A stretch of DNA of 64,000 nucleotides from Arthrobacter ulcerisalmonis. GTDB taxonomy: Bacteria; Actinomycetota; Actinomycetes; Actinomycetales; Micrococcaceae. The DNA is taken from NCBI RefSeq assembly GCF_900609065.1, contig NZ_UXAU01000026.1:62001-126000 (forward strand), read 5' to 3'. A program made the position numbers and the translations under genes. Below, piece after piece: positions 27,898 to 36,057 of this stretch. The notes below the pieces were generated by a model. That model was not told the DNA's origin. It did not search any database and saw nothing but the letters and a program-made list of their open reading frames with translations. Position 1 is the first letter of the stretch; each line of letters opens with the position of its first letter.

Positions 27898-28058
27898 CCG
27901 AAGAGACCCGGGTATCCGGGCTTTCGGTCGTTTTCACGGCCTGGATTCCTGTGCCGGGTCCCCTCGCGGCGGTTCCAGGGCGGGAACTATCAGCAGGTTT
28001 GGGGGCTAAAATAGTCCCTTGGCCGACTGGCCCATAGTTTGGACGCCCATGGAGGGTC

Positions 28059-28610
28059 ATGTTTAGCGCAATTGCAGATCGAATCCGGGGCCTTGCCTCA
28101 CTCTTTTGGCGTGAAGTGGCCAAATTCGGCGCCGTGGGCGGTGTGGCGTTCGTCATCGACTCGGCCATTTTCATCTGGCTCTTCACCGGTCCCATGCACG
28201 GCAGCGAGGTCTGGGCCAAGGCCGTGGCCACCATCGTGGCAAGTATTTTCTCCTGGGTAGCCAACCGCTTCTGGACTTTCAGGCACCGCAAGCAGGCCAA
28301 CGTGGTCCGCGAAGCGGTGTTATTCGCCGTGATGAACTTTGTTGGCCTGCTCATTGCCTCCGGCTGTGTGTGGTTCGCCAAGTATGTCCTGGAACTCAAC
28401 GACAAGCCCTCCCTCTTCATCGCAGGCAGCGTGGTGGGCCTGGTCCTCGGCACCATCTTCCGATTCTTCGCCTACCGCTTCTGGGTGTTCAACGAAGAGC
28501 TCGACCAGGAACCGGAATACTCCCACGACCGGGAGCTCATTGACATGCATCCCCGCGCCAAGTCGCCTGCTCCGGAGCGGCACCAGGCCGGCGGCCCAGA
28601 CCTCCCTTAA
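28059..28610 (+). CDS. GtrA family membrane protein
   Basis: A 183-residue protein with four membrane helices in the GtrA pattern: F-G-A-V-G-G-V-A-F-V-I-D-S-A (helix 1), S-W-V-A-N-R-F-W-T-F after helix 2, V-G-L-L-I-A-S (helix 3) and L-G-T-I-F-R-F-F-A-Y-R-F-W-V-F (helix 4). Members are thought to flip polyprenyl-phosphate-linked sugars. The 35-residue tail is hydrophilic. ATG 28059 has GGAGGG very close by, and TAAAAT (28007-28012) is a candidate -10. It diverges from purK. Confidence 0.9.
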   Translation: MFSAIADRIRGLASLFWREVAKFGAVGGVAFVIDSAIFIWLFTGPMHGSEVWAKAVATIVASIFSWVANRFWTFRHRKQANVVREAVLFAVMNFVGLLIASGCVWFAKYVLELNDKPSLFIAGSVVGLVLGTIFRFFAYRFWVFNEELDQEPEYSHDRELIDMHPRAKSPAPERHQAGGPDLP

Positions 28611-28790
28611 CGCTCGGCGTAAGGGTCCGCGACGCGGAGGAGCATCTCTGCGGTCACGGCTATAGAGATAGGACGCGAGTCCGTAGTCTGTGGCGTTTGC
28701 TCCCACGCTTGCCGCCTCGCTGGTCCAAGCCCCCGGAGGAACCGGCGCGGTCTCGTTGTATCGGCTGGGAATGGCGGTGCACTCTCGGCA
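28610..28790 (-). pseudogene. Possible aldehyde dehydrogenase remnant
   Basis: On the minus strand the reading frame through about 28655-28710 encodes ANATDYGLASYLYSRD. This closely matches a conserved segment of NAD(P)-dependent aldehyde dehydrogenases; the intact enzyme in this window has A-N-N-T-E-Y-G-L-V-A-Y-V-F-T-K-D at the same place. Similarity is lost about 10 residues upstream. Downstream, after a frame change, E-M-L-L-R-V-A-D loosely resembles the next helix. The stretch is a gap between GtrA and the TIGR03089 gene, with no intact gene. Chance resemblance is possible. Confidence 0.35.
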
Positions 28791-28836
28791 GTGCCGTCCT
28801 GCCAGCCGTGGCGTTAGCCCGCAACCGGCTTTCCGA

Positions 28837-29535
28837 TCAGTTGCCGGAAATGCGCTCAGTGGCCTTGAGGTGCTCAGTGAGTTCCACGCTCTGATGCGTC
28901 AGCACAACGGAGCCGTCGCTGTGCCAGGCGCCGAGGGCGTCGGCGAGAGCCGCTTCCAGGCCACTGCTGGCGGCCACGTGAATGCGGGCACTGTTTGCCT
29001 GCGGCACCGCGAAGTTGGTCATGAGGTCCTGCTGGGTAAAGACGGTGCCGTCAGCGGCCGTCACTGCTGCGGCGCTGGTGGCAGGCTCGTCGTGTGCCAT
29101 GAAAAAATCGCCGTGGGAACGGACGTCGGCGGCGTAATCCACCCAGCCGGCCGGGAGGTCGCCTGCCCAGCGCATGGCCAGCGCCGGCAGCGCAACCGCA
29201 ATCACGGCGTCGTACTCCCCGGCCGGCTGATCCGTCGCTGCGGTGACTAGGAAATCGGCGTCGGAACCCGCCAGGACCGTCTCAAGCCCCAACTGCCAGG
29301 CGGCCAGAGCCCAGACCAGGGATTTCCAATGCGGGGCCAGATCCAGGCGAATCCGCATGCCAGGCTCCGCGTCCAGTTCGTCCTGCAGGAGATTGCTGGT
29401 CTTGGCCACCCAGTTATCTAGGACCTTGCCGGAGAGCTCCACCCGTTCGGCGTCTGGCCCGTACCAGGTCAGGCGGGGCGCCGTGGGATTTCCGGATCGG
29501 AGGTCATGGAGCAGGCTGGACAGCGGGGTAGTCAT
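28837..29535 (-). CDS. TIGR03089 family protein (truncated acyl-adenylate-ligase-like)
   Basis: A 232-residue protein resembling only the N-terminal part of AMP-binding ligases: L-R-S-G-N-P-T-A-P-R-L-T-W-Y, then V-E-L-S-G-K-V-L-D-N-W-V-A-K-T-S-N-L-L-Q-D-E-L, then G-M-R-I-R-L-D-L-A-P-H-W-K. The ATP-binding motif and C-terminal domain of true ligases are missing. This matches the actinobacterial TIGR03089 family, usually near LCP/GtrA-type envelope genes; its function is unknown. ATG 29535 is preceded by GATGAGGGG; the open frame to 29682 is not family-like. Confidence 0.82.
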   Translation of the reverse strand: MTTPLSSLLHDLRSGNPTAPRLTWYGPDAERVELSGKVLDNWVAKTSNLLQDELDAEPGMRIRLDLAPHWKSLVWALAAWQLGLETVLAGSDADFLVTAATDQPAGEYDAVIAVALPALAMRWAGDLPAGWVDYAADVRSHGDFFMAHDEPATSAAAVTAADGTVFTQQDLMTNFAVPQANSARIHVAASSGLEAALADALGAWHSDGSVVLTHQSVELTEHLKATERISGN

Positions 29536-29763
29536 CCCCTCATCCTGCCACCAAGGGAGGGCGCGAGTCTCGGGTGAGATAAATCTCAGTCGGGTCCGGT
29601 GTGGCTTTTCGGAATCTGGATATTGGCAGGGAATTAGCGGGAAATTGCCTGTATCGGCGCGAATATGGCGGCTGACCTGCACCGGCAGCGTAGCTGGCGG
29701 AAAAAATTCCGGGCGTGGCGTACCCGAGTTGGCGTCGGTGAGTGATTATTATCCAGCACTGGC
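29536..29763. other. Intergenic interval between the TIGR03089 gene and the whiB promoter
   Basis: No ORF with codon bias is seen on either strand. The stretch is less GC-rich than its surroundings and carries short AT-rich tracts, such as GAGATAAATCTC, which is an exact palindrome, and a run of six adenines near 29700. It may hold distal regulatory sites for whiB. Confidence 0.4.
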
Positions 29764-29792
29764 TTGACTCACCCTAGTTACACACGTGTAAT
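29764..29792 (+). promoter_or_regulatory. Near-consensus promoter for whiB, overlapping a palindromic ACACGTGT
   Basis: TTGACT (29764-29769), a 17 bp spacer and TGTAAT (29787-29792) give the best sigma-A-type promoter in the window. ACACGTGT at the end of the spacer is self-complementary and could be an operator. The transcript would carry about 80 nt of leader before GTG 29880. Confidence 0.6.
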
Positions 29793-29879
29793 TAGAAACC
29801 TAAGGCAGCTGCGTAAGTACGGACACACAACCGAGTGTCCAGGTAGCCAGGCAGTTGCCGTAACAGCAGGAGGGTCGCC

Positions 29880-30410
29880 GTGGGGCAAGCAGAGCGAATC
29901 CAGGAAGATGGTGTCGTCGCCGGACAGGCAACGGCCAAGTATCGTGCGCGTGGCGTGCCCAGCGATTGGTACGTGGATCCAGCGGATCCCGACGCCGCAG
30001 AGCGGTATAACCAGAATTCCGGGTCCAGCCTTGACCACCAGGCAACCGCCTTCCTAGCTGCACACGAAGCACTGCTGGCTGGCGCGGATCCCGAGGATGA
30101 ACTCGATCCGCCCATGGAACTGACGGTTGCGTCCGCAACTCAGCCCGTCTGGCTGGGCCTGCCGCTGCAGCAGGGTTTCGACGATGAAGGCGAACTGGGC
30201 TGGCAGACTGACGCCCTGTGCGCCCAGACCGACCCGGAAGCGTTCTTTCCCGAAAAGGGCGGTTCTACCCGCGACGCCAAGAAGGTTTGCGGCGCCTGCA
30301 ACGTGCGTTCGCAGTGCCTCGAGTACGCGTTGGCCAATGACGAACGGTTTGGTATCTGGGGCGGCCTGTCTGAGCGGGAACGCCGACGGCTTAGGAAGCG
30401 AGCAGTCTAA
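29880..30410 (+). CDS. WhiB family iron-sulfur transcriptional regulator (WhiB2/WhmD-like)
   Basis: A 176-residue protein with a C-terminal WhiB domain. Four cluster-binding cysteines are Cys114, Cys137, Cys140 and Cys146 (C-x22-C-x2-C-x5-C), followed by the G-I-W-G-G turn (158-162) and the basic tail R-E-R-R-R-L-R-K-R. The first 105 residues form a long hydrophilic extension, unusual for a WhiB protein, but GTG 29880 has a perfect AGGAGGG upstream. WhiB2 orthologues control cell division and sporulation genes. The downstream envelope cluster (glycosyltransferase, DUF5719) follows without a gap. Confidence 0.92.
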   Translation: MGQAERIQEDGVVAGQATAKYRARGVPSDWYVDPADPDAAERYNQNSGSSLDHQATAFLAAHEALLAGADPEDELDPPMELTVASATQPVWLGLPLQQGFDDEGELGWQTDALCAQTDPEAFFPEKGGSTRDAKKVCGACNVRSQCLEYALANDERFGIWGGLSERERRRLRKRAV

Positions 30411-30439
30411 TTCTTCAGGATGTTCATGTCACTGCCGTT

Positions 30440-33400
30440 GTGGTCTCACACAACGGCAGTGCCTATCTCCCCAGGACCCTCTCTGCCCTGGCGGATCAAA
30501 CCCGCCCCGTGGACCGGACCATTGGCGTGGACACCAGTTCTCGCGATGATTCGCTGCGACACCTCACTAACGCCTTTGGCGCCGATCAGGTCACGAGCTA
30601 CCGCGCGCATCGTGGCGGACTCGGTGCAGCCCTCAAAGCCGGGCTGGCAAGCCTGGCTCCCAGCGGTGGCAACACCGCGGGGGAGTGGATCTGGCTGCTC
30701 CACGACGATTCAGCCCCGGATCCCCGAGCACTGGCGGAGCTACTCACTGCGGTGGAGCTGGCGCCGTCCGTGACGGTGGCTGGCTGCAAGCAACTTGACT
30801 GGGACTCCAACCGACACCTGATCGATGTTGGCTTGTCCATCAGCCGTTGGGCCGAGCGGCTGACCCTCATTGAACCCGAAGAACTTGATCAGGGTCAGTA
30901 CGACGGACGTAGCGATACGTTTGCCGTCAATTCGGCTGGCATGCTGATCCGCCGCGATGTCTGGGAACTCTTGGGTGGGTTCGATCCTGCGCTGCCTGGG
31001 ACCGGCGACGACGTCGATTTCTGCTGGCGCAACCGTTTGGCCGGCAACCGGGTGGTGGTGGTGCCCACCGCCAAGATTTTCCACGTGGTGGAACGGCCAC
31101 ATGGGCTGGGTACCCCGGCCGCGGCGCGCAAGGCGCAGGTCCACTTGCGGTTGAAGCATGCACCCCTGTGGATGGTGCCTGTGCATGCCGTCCTAGCTCT
31201 GTTGGGCAGTCTCTTCACCTTCTTCCTTAGCGTGGCCGTCAAGGATCCCGGGCACGGCCTGATGCACCTGGCCGCCACCTGCTCCGCGCTGGCCAGGCCT
31301 CGGGCGCTGGCCCGGGCCCGGAACTCCGCCCGGAAAACCCGGCTGGTTAGGCGCTCGGTCATCCGGGAACTCCGGACGTCACGGCGTGAGGTTTGGAGTC
31401 ACCGCAGGTCACTCCTCGAAGCCCTTGGTGCAGACAACACCCCTGCCGAAGACCTCACCCAAGATGCCTTACAGGACCAACCCAGCGGAGATGCAGCAGA
31501 CGACTTTGCTGCCCTGGCCACCACCAAACGCGGCTGGGTGGGCAACGGTGCACTCGCGGCAGTCATCATCGCTACGGTGGCTGCCATGCTGGCCCTGGCG
31601 GGGCTGTTCCGCGCGCCGGCCGCCGCCGGCGGCGCGCTCCTTCCTGTGTCCGCAACCCTCGCTGAGATCTGGCAGCACGCCTCCGGCTGGTGGATCAGCC
31701 TCGGCGCTGGACTGCCCGGCCGGGGCGATCCTTTCGGCTATGTCCTGTGGGTTCTGGGCCTGCTCGGCAGCGGCGATGCCAACGCCGCCTTGGCATGGCT
31801 TTTCCTGCTCAGCACACCACTGTCAGCCCTGACGGCGTGGTTTGCCGCCGGCGGCTTGACCGTCCGCCGCCGTCTACGCTTCGTGGCGGCCTTATCCTGG
31901 GCGGCAGCACCCGCGTTGCAGATAGCCGCAAACCAAGGCCGCGCTGGCGCCCTGATTGCGCACATCATGCTTCCGCTGGTGATCTTGGCACTTCTTCGTG
32001 CCACCGGAACCGCCGTGGGGCACGGCCGCTTCACCATGCCAGCCCCCGGCGACCGCCCTGGCAACATTCCACCCATCCGGCCGGGAGTCAACGGCACCCC
32101 GTCATGGACTGCAGCTGCCGCTGCCGGATTGGCACTTGCCGTGGTCACAGCATCGGCGCCGTCGCTGCTGGTGCCCTCGGTGGTGGTCGTGGTGCTGTGC
32201 GGTGTCCTGTTGGGTCGTCGTGGCACCACTGCCTGGTGGGCGTTGCTGCCCACCGCAGCGCTCTTCATCCCGTTTGCCCTCTCTACCCTGGACCGCCCGC
32301 GGGCACTCCTCGCCGACCCTGGCCTGCCGTTGGGCTTTGACCCGGCGCCCCTATGGCAGCAGGTCCTGGGCCAGCCCCTCAACTTCGGCATCTGGGGTGG
32401 CCTGACGGGCTTGCCGGTCTTCCAGGGCAATGCTGTGCCGTGGGCGTTGATTCTGGCTCTCGTGGTGGCAGCCCCGATTGTGGTCCTGGCGGTAGCGGCA
32501 CTCTTCATGGCCCGCCGCAGGGCCGGGACCGTCCGGTTCCTCTGGGTAGCCGCCGTGTTGGCTCTGGCGGGTGGCTGGTTCGCAGGGCAGGTGGCCACCT
32601 CTGCGAGCGGTGACGTCCTGGTCTCACCCTTCACTGGCCCCAGCGTCTCGATGGCCTCGATCGCGCTCCTGGGGGCAGCCATCCTCGGTGCCGAAGGGCT
32701 CGTGGGTACTGCCGAGAATACTCTCGCCAAAACCAGCACCAAGGGCCGTGGCGTCCGTGCTGCCATGGCTGCGGGCCTTGTCCTGCTCCTGGCCGGGCCC
32801 GTCCTGGGCATGGCCGCCTGGGCTACCCAAAATCTCGTGGGCGCACCTGCCGGAGTCGCGTCCCAGGAACCCGGCCTCGGCGCCCAGCGGCTGGTGGCGG
32901 CTGCCAGTCCGCGAACCCTCCCCGCCACCGCCATTGACCGCGGGACCGGTCCCGAACAAAGCCGCACACTGCTGATCAGCGTCCGCGAAGATGGCACCGT
33001 CGATGCGTCCCTGGCGCGCGGCTCGGGCACCACCTTGGATGCGCTGTCGACCATCGCCTCGGCGCGCAACGTCATGGGCGCACCGGGGGCGGAATCCCTT
33101 CGAACGGACGACGACGTCACCTCGGTTCTCCGCGCAGTAGTGGCCACCGTGGTGGCTGGCCAAGGCGTGGATCCGCGGGCAGATTTGGAGCAGCTTGGGG
33201 CCGGCTTCGTGGTCCTTCGGGCCGCGGACTCAGCTGCCCAGCTAACGGCTAATCGGATCGATGCAGTTCCTGGCCTGGTCGCTGTGGGGCAGACAGACAT
33301 GGGCTGGTTGTGGCGCATCACCCCAGCCAGCCAGAGTCTCGCAGAAACGGGGGATGTAGCCCATCGGGTGCGCATCACCTCGGCTGACGGCACCACGCTG

Positions 33401-33757
33401 GCCGTTATCCCGTCGAGCAGTACCGATGTTGCCGCAACGGCGCCTGCAGGTCCCGAAGGACGCCTGCTGGTCCTCGCGGAACGGGCCGATCCCAACTGGA
33501 GCGCCTGGCTGGACGGTACCAAACTGACCGCCAGCACCGCAGGTTGGTCACAAGCGTTCGTCCTGCCAGCCCAAGGCGGCGAACTCAGCGTCCGGTACGC
33601 GACGCCCTGGGAGCCCTGGACCGGGATTGCGCAGTTGGGTGTCATTGGATTGACCGTCCTGCTGGCGATTCCCATGCCGGCGCCACGGCGCCGCACGCCA
33701 ACCCAGACGCTTCCCCGCACCGAAATTCCGACGCCGAAAGTCAAGCAACATGCGTGA
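30440..33757 (+). CDS. Large membrane-bound family 2 glycosyltransferase (about 1105 aa or slightly longer)
   Basis: The N-terminal 235 residues are a GT2 domain: V-V-S-H-N-G-S-A-Y-L-P-R-T-L-S-A-L-A, a D-D-S acceptor/nucleotide motif near residue 90 and G-D-D-V-D-F-C-W-R near residue 190. One helix follows (about 243-265), then a basic linker, about ten helices between about 365 and 800, a large Ala/Thr-rich extracytoplasmic region and a last helix near 1062. Such fusions act on lipid-linked sugars for wall glycans; the substrate is unknown. The only normal in-frame start, GTG 30440, falls inside the first beta-strand. The residues D-V-H-V-T-A-V upstream also look coding, so the true start may be a rare codon such as ATT 30410. 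Confidence 0.85.
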   Translation: MVSHNGSAYLPRTLSALADQTRPVDRTIGVDTSSRDDSLRHLTNAFGADQVTSYRAHRGGLGAALKAGLASLAPSGGNTAGEWIWLLHDDSAPDPRALAELLTAVELAPSVTVAGCKQLDWDSNRHLIDVGLSISRWAERLTLIEPEELDQGQYDGRSDTFAVNSAGMLIRRDVWELLGGFDPALPGTGDDVDFCWRNRLAGNRVVVVPTAKIFHVVERPHGLGTPAAARKAQVHLRLKHAPLWMVPVHAVLALLGSLFTFFLSVAVKDPGHGLMHLAATCSALARPRALARARNSARKTRLVRRSVIRELRTSRREVWSHRRSLLEALGADNTPAEDLTQDALQDQPSGDAADDFAALATTKRGWVGNGALAAVIIATVAAMLALAGLFRAPAAAGGALLPVSATLAEIWQHASGWWISLGAGLPGRGDPFGYVLWVLGLLGSGDANAALAWLFLLSTPLSALTAWFAAGGLTVRRRLRFVAALSWAAAPALQIAANQGRAGALIAHIMLPLVILALLRATGTAVGHGRFTMPAPGDRPGNIPPIRPGVNGTPSWTAAAAAGLALAVVTASAPSLLVPSVVVVVLCGVLLGRRGTTAWWALLPTAALFIPFALSTLDRPRALLADPGLPLGFDPAPLWQQVLGQPLNFGIWGGLTGLPVFQGNAVPWALILALVVAAPIVVLAVAALFMARRRAGTVRFLWVAAVLALAGGWFAGQVATSASGDVLVSPFTGPSVSMASIALLGAAILGAEGLVGTAENTLAKTSTKGRGVRAAMAAGLVLLLAGPVLGMAAWATQNLVGAPAGVASQEPGLGAQRLVAAASPRTLPATAIDRGTGPEQSRTLLISVREDGTVDASLARGSGTTLDALSTIASARNVMGAPGAESLRTDDDVTSVLRAVVATVVAGQGVDPRADLEQLGAGFVVLRAADSAAQLTANRIDAVPGLVAVGQTDMGWLWRITPASQSLAETGDVAHRVRITSADGTTLAVIPSSSTDVAATAPAGPEGRLLVLAERADPNWSAWLDGTKLTASTAGWSQAFVLPAQGGELSVRYATPWEPWTGIAQLGVIGLTVLLAIPMPAPRRRTPTQTLPRTEIPTPKVKQHA

Positions 33758-35423
33758 GAACAGCCCCGCCGCTTCCACTGCAGCGAAGGCACCGGCCGCA
33801 GGTGGGCCGCGAGCCGTCCGGCCTGCCACAGAAAAACCGGCGAAGGCCACCCAGCCGCGCCGGAAAGCAGCAGTGGCGGGGTTTGCCGCCTCGGCACTCG
33901 TCTTGGTCGGAGCTGGCGCCGTGGTGGTGGCCGGCTCACTGCTGCCCGCGACGCAAACGAACCACAATTTAGCCGCCGTTGCCGCGGCGGTCCCGGCCGG
34001 CACGGCCGTAGGGGTCTGCCCTGGACCTGCCCGCCTGGTGACCGGTACAGAGGCAGGGACCGACCCGCAATTCAGCCCGGAATCGGCCACTGCAACCAGC
34101 ACGGTGACAGGCCTGGTCCTTGGCGCAGCAGGAGCAGTTCCGGCCAGCGAATTGGCACGGCTGGATGGGTCCACGATCGTGGAAGTCGCCAAGGAACCGG
34201 CAGCCGCTGCCAGCGGAAATGCTGCCAGCAACGCCCTGGCAGCAGCCATCGTTCCGGGCCGCCAGGTAGACCAAGTGAGCGTCTTGGCCGCCAAGCCGCT
34301 GGCAAACCAGACGGCGTCTGCCGCAGCAGCAACCAAATTTACTGCCACGGACGGAGACCTCCGCGGCCTTGCTGCGGCCAACTGCCAGCAACCCAGCAAT
34401 GATCAGTGGCTGGCTGGTGCCAGCACCACCGTGGGCCGGGCATCGGTGCTGAACCTGACCAACGCTTCAACCACTCCGGCTACTGTCAGTCTTGAGCTCT
34501 TCGGTTCGGCGGGGGAGATCCAAGCACCAGGAAGCCGCGGCCTCCTGGTAGCACCCGGAGCAACCCGTTCCGTGGTGCTTGCCGGGCTTGCACCGTCAGA
34601 GGAACAACTGAGCGTGCGCGTCCGAAGTGCCGGCGGCCCCGTGGCAGCCGTCATCCAGCAGAGCGTACTCCGTGGTCTGACCCCCGGCGGCGTTGACTTC
34701 ATCACCCCCGGAGCCGCGCCATCCACTCGTCAGGTAATGACGGGAATCGACATTCAGGATGCGGCGGCCGTCAACGCCCTGATCCGGCGGAGCGGTTTCC
34801 AAGACGCGGGTCCGGCCTTGGAACTCACCGTTCCGGGTCCCTCCGATGCCGTCGTGGAGATCAGCGTCTTCGGCCGGGACGGCAAAAAGGTGCTGCCCAG
34901 TGGCGGGGTCGTCACCGCAAAGGCCGGGACCGTCACCAGTGTTTCCCTGGCTGGGGTTCCCGCGGGCCAGTACACCGTGGCGGCATCCTCTGATGTTTCC
35001 TTCGTGGCGACCACCAGGCTGAGCCGCGGCGTTGATGCGGACCAGCCAACCGATGCGGCCTGGGCGGCGTCCGGGATCCGTCTTGGCAGCCAACATGTGG
35101 TGCCCGTGCCCCGCGGTGGGGTCCGACAGCTCGTCTTCGGCGTCCTCGACGGACGCGCCACCATCACCTACGCCGCAGTCACCGCGGACGGCAAGGTCAA
35201 GGCGCCCGCCAGTGCGGACATCGCTGGCGGTACCACTGCGGCCATCGGCATTCCGGAGCAGGCTGATGGGTCCGACGTCGTGGGTTACGTGGTTTCCGCG
35301 TCCGGCGACGCCGCCTACGGGGCAGTGCTGCTGCAACGCTCCGGCGCCAACGACGTATCCTCCCTGACCCTGCCGCCTGCAGCAGCAGGCCAGGAGAGCG
35401 TGGCCGTGGCTCTTGGCTACTAG
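33750..35423 (+). CDS. DUF5719 family membrane-anchored protein
   Basis: A 557-residue protein with a Pro/Ala/Lys-rich cytoplasmic N-terminus, one membrane helix (about 42-66: A-V-A-G-F-A-A-S-A-L-V-L-V-G-A-G-A-V-V-V-A) and a long extracytoplasmic beta-rich region with Cys-Pro-Gly-Pro near residue 89 and a single later Cys. It matches the DUF5719 family found after GT2 membrane transferases. ATG 33750 overlaps the end of the glycosyltransferase gene by 8 bp, so they are coupled. It may be an accessory subunit of that enzyme; this is inferred from linkage. Confidence 0.83.
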   Translation: MRENSPAASTAAKAPAAGGPRAVRPATEKPAKATQPRRKAAVAGFAASALVLVGAGAVVVAGSLLPATQTNHNLAAVAAAVPAGTAVGVCPGPARLVTGTEAGTDPQFSPESATATSTVTGLVLGAAGAVPASELARLDGSTIVEVAKEPAAAASGNAASNALAAAIVPGRQVDQVSVLAAKPLANQTASAAAATKFTATDGDLRGLAAANCQQPSNDQWLAGASTTVGRASVLNLTNASTTPATVSLELFGSAGEIQAPGSRGLLVAPGATRSVVLAGLAPSEEQLSVRVRSAGGPVAAVIQQSVLRGLTPGGVDFITPGAAPSTRQVMTGIDIQDAAAVNALIRRSGFQDAGPALELTVPGPSDAVVEISVFGRDGKKVLPSGGVVTAKAGTVTSVSLAGVPAGQYTVAASSDVSFVATTRLSRGVDADQPTDAAWAASGIRLGSQHVVPVPRGGVRQLVFGVLDGRATITYAAVTADGKVKAPASADIAGGTTAAIGIPEQADGSDVVGYVVSASGDAAYGAVLLQRSGANDVSSLTLPPAAAGQESVAVALGY

Positions 35424-35426
35424 GCC

Positions 35427-35939
35427 CTAGTACCTGCGGCGGTAGACGGGGTCCAGGGTCTCCGGGGCCACGCCCAGCATTTCAGCCGTGTATTCCACCA
35501 CGACGTCATGGACCAGATCTTGCAGTTCCTCTGGCCCCAGGCTGCCCTGTTCCACCACGCGCCGGTACACGGTGACCAGCGGTCCGTCGTCCTTGGTGGC
35601 CTGAGTTGAAGAACCCATCGGGACGGGGGTGCCCGCGGCAGCCAACTGCTCGAGGTTGGGTGGGATCTCGTCGACGCCGAACCGGACGCCGTCGAGCGTC
35701 TTACCCCAGATGTCGTGGAGTCGCTGTGCCGATTCCATGACCAGATCATCGAAGATGTCCGAACGTGTTCGGTAGCCGGGGTGGGTGGGCAAGATAATGA
35801 GGCCGCGGAGGCCGCGCCCATGCCGATTACGACGGCGGACGGCGAAGTTTCGCGGTTCTACCGGTTCGGCCGGATCCCCGGTGCTGCCGGGGTCAGCCAA
35901 CCGGACCGTAAATTCTGATTCCTGGTTCGATGACTGCAT
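35427..35939 (-). CDS. Zincin-like 'metallopeptidase family' protein with altered active-site motif
   Basis: A 170-residue soluble protein that I place, by length, position (whiB / DUF3499 neighbourhood, as Rv3259 in M. tuberculosis) and flanking sequence (L-P-x-x-P-G-Y-R-T-R-S, the late L-G-V-A-P-E-T-L-D-P-V-Y), in the small zincin-like metallopeptidase family. The HExxH site expected there reads H144-D-V-V-V148-E-Y, so both the catalytic Glu and the second His are replaced. Zinc peptidase activity is doubtful. ATG 35939 follows TACAGT by 6 nt. It converges tightly on DUF5719 and diverges from DUF3499. Confidence 0.7.
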   Translation of the reverse strand: MQSSNQESEFTVRLADPGSTGDPAEPVEPRNFAVRRRNRHGRGLRGLIILPTHPGYRTRSDIFDDLVMESAQRLHDIWGKTLDGVRFGVDEIPPNLEQLAAAGTPVPMGSSTQATKDDGPLVTVYRRVVEQGSLGPEELQDLVHDVVVEYTAEMLGVAPETLDPVYRRRY

Positions 35940-35951
35940 ACATTGACTGTA
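35940..35951 (-). promoter_or_regulatory. Leaderless promoter -10 (TACAGT) for the zincin-like gene
   Basis: TACAGT (complement of 35946-35951) is 6 nt before ATG 35939. It argues against the longer open frame to 36017. Confidence 0.55.
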
Positions 35952-36043
35952 AACCCGGTGACTGAAAACTGCGACAGCGGTCCGACGGGGCAGGATGCGC
36001 GCCGGGACCTGCGCCAATGCGCGGGATTGGCCGCTCGGGCCGG

Positions 36044-36057
36044 TAGTCTGTGATCTC
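36044..36057 (+). promoter_or_regulatory. Probable leaderless promoter -10 (TAGTCT) for the DUF3499 gene
   Basis: TAGTCT at 36044-36049 is 8 nt before GTG 36058; no Shine-Dalgarno is seen. Confidence 0.45.

Noticed and set aside
28660..28706. Start of a minus-strand 128-codon ORF running under gtrA
   Set aside because: Most of it is antisense to gtrA. Only its first codons resemble aldehyde dehydrogenase, reported as a possible remnant.
31738..33939. Open frame of 733 codons on the minus strand
   Set aside because: It is antisense to the glycosyltransferase; the Arg/Ser/Thr/Pro-rich translation has no fold or membrane pattern.
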